Origin: Anaerolineae bacterium
GTDB lineage: Bacteria > Chloroflexota > Anaerolineae > Aggregatilineales > Ch27
DNA length: 64,000 bases
Reading direction: 5' to 3'
Assembly: GCA_013178165.1 (NCBI GenBank)
Contig: JABLXG010000004.1
Span: 310,001 to 374,000 of the forward strand
Below the pieces are notes generated by a model. The model was not told the origin of the DNA, did not search any database, and was given only the letters and a program-made list of their open reading frames with translations. A program made the translations under genes and the position numbers. Positions 62,951 through 64,000 of this stretch are shown piece by piece; positions within the stretch are counted from its first letter, which is position 1, and the number at the start of each line of letters is the position of its first letter.

Positions 62951-64000
62951 TCAGACGGCCCCCGACCGGGCAACTGGCAGCCAGAAGGTGAAGGTGCTGC
63001 CCTGGCCAAGGTTGCTTTCCACCGCAATGCGACCGTTCATCAGGCTTAACAGTCTTTTGGTGATCGCCAATCCCAGCCCGGTGCCCTCATACTGGCGGGT
63101 CGAGGTGCCGTCAACCTGGCGGAATTCGTCGAAGATAATCATCTGATTCTCCGGCGCTATCCCGATTCCTGTGTCGGTCACGCTGCACCAGACTCTGGCC
63201 GGGGCAGCGCCCTCTTCGACCCCGGCGCGGATAGTGATCCCGCCGTAATGGGTGAATTTGATGGCGTTGTCCAGCAGGTTGTTCAGTACCTGGCGCAGGC
63301 GGATTGGGTCCGCTTCGACAGAGGGTAGGTCAGCGGGCACACTGACTTCGATGCTCAACCCCTTGCTGGCAAGTTGCGTTTCTACTGCCTCCACAGCCAG
63401 CCTGATCGTTTCCCCCAGCGCCAGCGGCTCAGGCGCCAGTTGCAGCTTGCCGGTGTCGATCCTGGACAGATCCAGCAGGTCGTCGATGAGGGCCAGCAAC
63501 CCGCGCCCGTTGCGCAGAATCCGCTCCACCCGGTCGGCAGCCGTAGCGTTCAATTCCCCGTAAAGTCCGCTCAGTAATGCCTCGGAGAAGCCAATGATAG
63601 CGTTCATCGGGGTACGTAGCTCATGGCTGATATTGGCCAGGAACTCGCTCTTGAGGCGGTTGGCTTCGCTCAACTCGGCGGCGTGCCGCTCAAGGGTTTC
63701 AATCAGGGTGACGTTCTCCGCGGCGATGCCCGCCTGCTGAGCCAGGCCTTCGAGCAGGGAAAGGTCCTGCTGGTCGGGCGTATAGGCGGGATCGTCAAAG
63801 ACAAGTTCGATAATCCCGATGACGATCCGGCGCTGGAAGATGGGCACCAGCAGATGGCTGCCGGCGAGATCCGGTAACAGGCGCTGCATATCCTCGGCCA
63901 GCGCCTCCGGGATACGCCCCGGCTGCAGGATCAGCGGCTCCGCACGGCGCAGCCAGGCCGCCAGCGCTGGATAGTCTTCGGGATGACTCAGGCGCGTCAC
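62951..64000 (-). CDS. GAF-containing histidine kinase, N-terminal part outside window
   Basis: The visible C-terminal 349 residues start inside a GAF-like domain (HLLVPIFQRRIVIGIIELVF, then LEGLAQQAGIAAENVTLIETLE). HisKA follows with the acceptor His in I-S-H-E-L-R-T-P (126 residues from the window edge), then HATPase_c (NNLLDNAIKFTHYGG, DTGIGIA, GTGLGLAI). The frame is open at base 64000, so the true start lies upstream. It is first in a minus-strand cluster with the hybrid kinase and the lone receiver. Confidence 0.92.
   Translation of the reverse strand: MTRLSHPEDYPALAAWLRRAEPLILQPGRIPEALAEDMQRLLPDLAGSHLLVPIFQRRIVIGIIELVFDDPAYTPDQQDLSLLEGLAQQAGIAAENVTLIETLERHAAELSEANRLKSEFLANISHELRTPMNAIIGFSEALLSGLYGELNATAADRVERILRNGRGLLALIDDLLDLSRIDTGKLQLAPEPLALGETIRLAVEAVETQLASKGLSIEVSVPADLPSVEADPIRLRQVLNNLLDNAIKFTHYGGITIRAGVEEGAAPARVWCSVTDTGIGIAPENQMIIFDEFRQVDGTSTRQYEGTGLGLAITKRLLSLMNGRIAVESNLGQGSTFTFWLPVARSGAV

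Noticed and set aside
1-64000. CRISPR arrays, prophage, integrase attachment sites or restriction systems
   Set aside because: No regularly spaced repeats, phage structural genes, site-specific recombinase or methylase was seen; the only mobile element found is the IS.

Overview
The window is high-GC bacterial DNA with dense operons and short gaps. It has no sign of being a plasmid or phage. Gene content suggests Chloroflexota, probably Anaerolineae-like: sortase with an AAA+ ATPase, a CIRCE-controlled hrcA-grpE-dnaK-dnaJ locus, a tRNA-Trp T-box, a BMP-type nucleoside importer, GAF-rich histidine kinases and an IS481-like element. The placement is inference from protein character, not from a marker gene.

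Layout. 1-2.0 kb: start of a sortase (minus, cut by the window edge) diverging from an AAA+ ATPase. 2.0-9.9 kb: a zinc-ribbon/TPR protein, histidine ammonia-lyase, a minus-strand group (PhzF-like, MFS transporter, DEDDh exonuclease) and a degenerate AnmK-like kinase. 10.2-19.2 kb: one plus-strand operon with two giant FtsX-type permeases, a zinc-ribbon protein and two LolD/MacB-type ATPases, closed by a strong terminator. 19.2-25.8 kb: prmA, a small secreted protein, then dnaJ, dnaK, grpE and hrcA behind a promoter and CIRCE. 26-31.6 kb: thioredoxin, then a complete BMP-family nucleoside ABC importer. 31.7-32.6 kb: an AlkZ-related gene split by an in-frame TAG. 32.6-35.3 kb: mutase B12-binding subunit, meaB and prs, preceded by a structured leader with its own terminator. 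35.3-36.2 kb: an IS element with a frameshifted transposase. 36.5-40.6 kb: a 1370-residue GAF-rich histidine kinase. 40.8-42.6 kb: a TrpB2-type synthase under a tRNA-Trp T-box. 42.7-46.2 kb: pyruvate dehydrogenase E1 alpha, E1 beta and E2. 46.3-46.8 kb: a small membrane protein.

46.8-53.5 kb is the most interesting block. A CarH/LitR-like MerR regulator with a B12-binding light-sensor domain is divergent from a five-gene run: TIGR01777 epimerase, SRPBCC protein, CrtI-like FAD oxidoreductase, L-lactate dehydrogenase and CPD photolyase. Back-to-back near-consensus promoters lie between them. This looks like a light-controlled photoprotection operon.

53.6-64 kb: an alpha/beta hydrolase, a cold-shock protein with an attenuator-like leader, a sugar ABC importer lacking its ATPase (one permease carries a ~350-residue insertion), tRNA-Glu, and a minus-strand two-component cluster running off the window end. 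Most promoters I could place are TTGACA-like, a 17-bp spacer and TAnnnT, often with an extended TGn.
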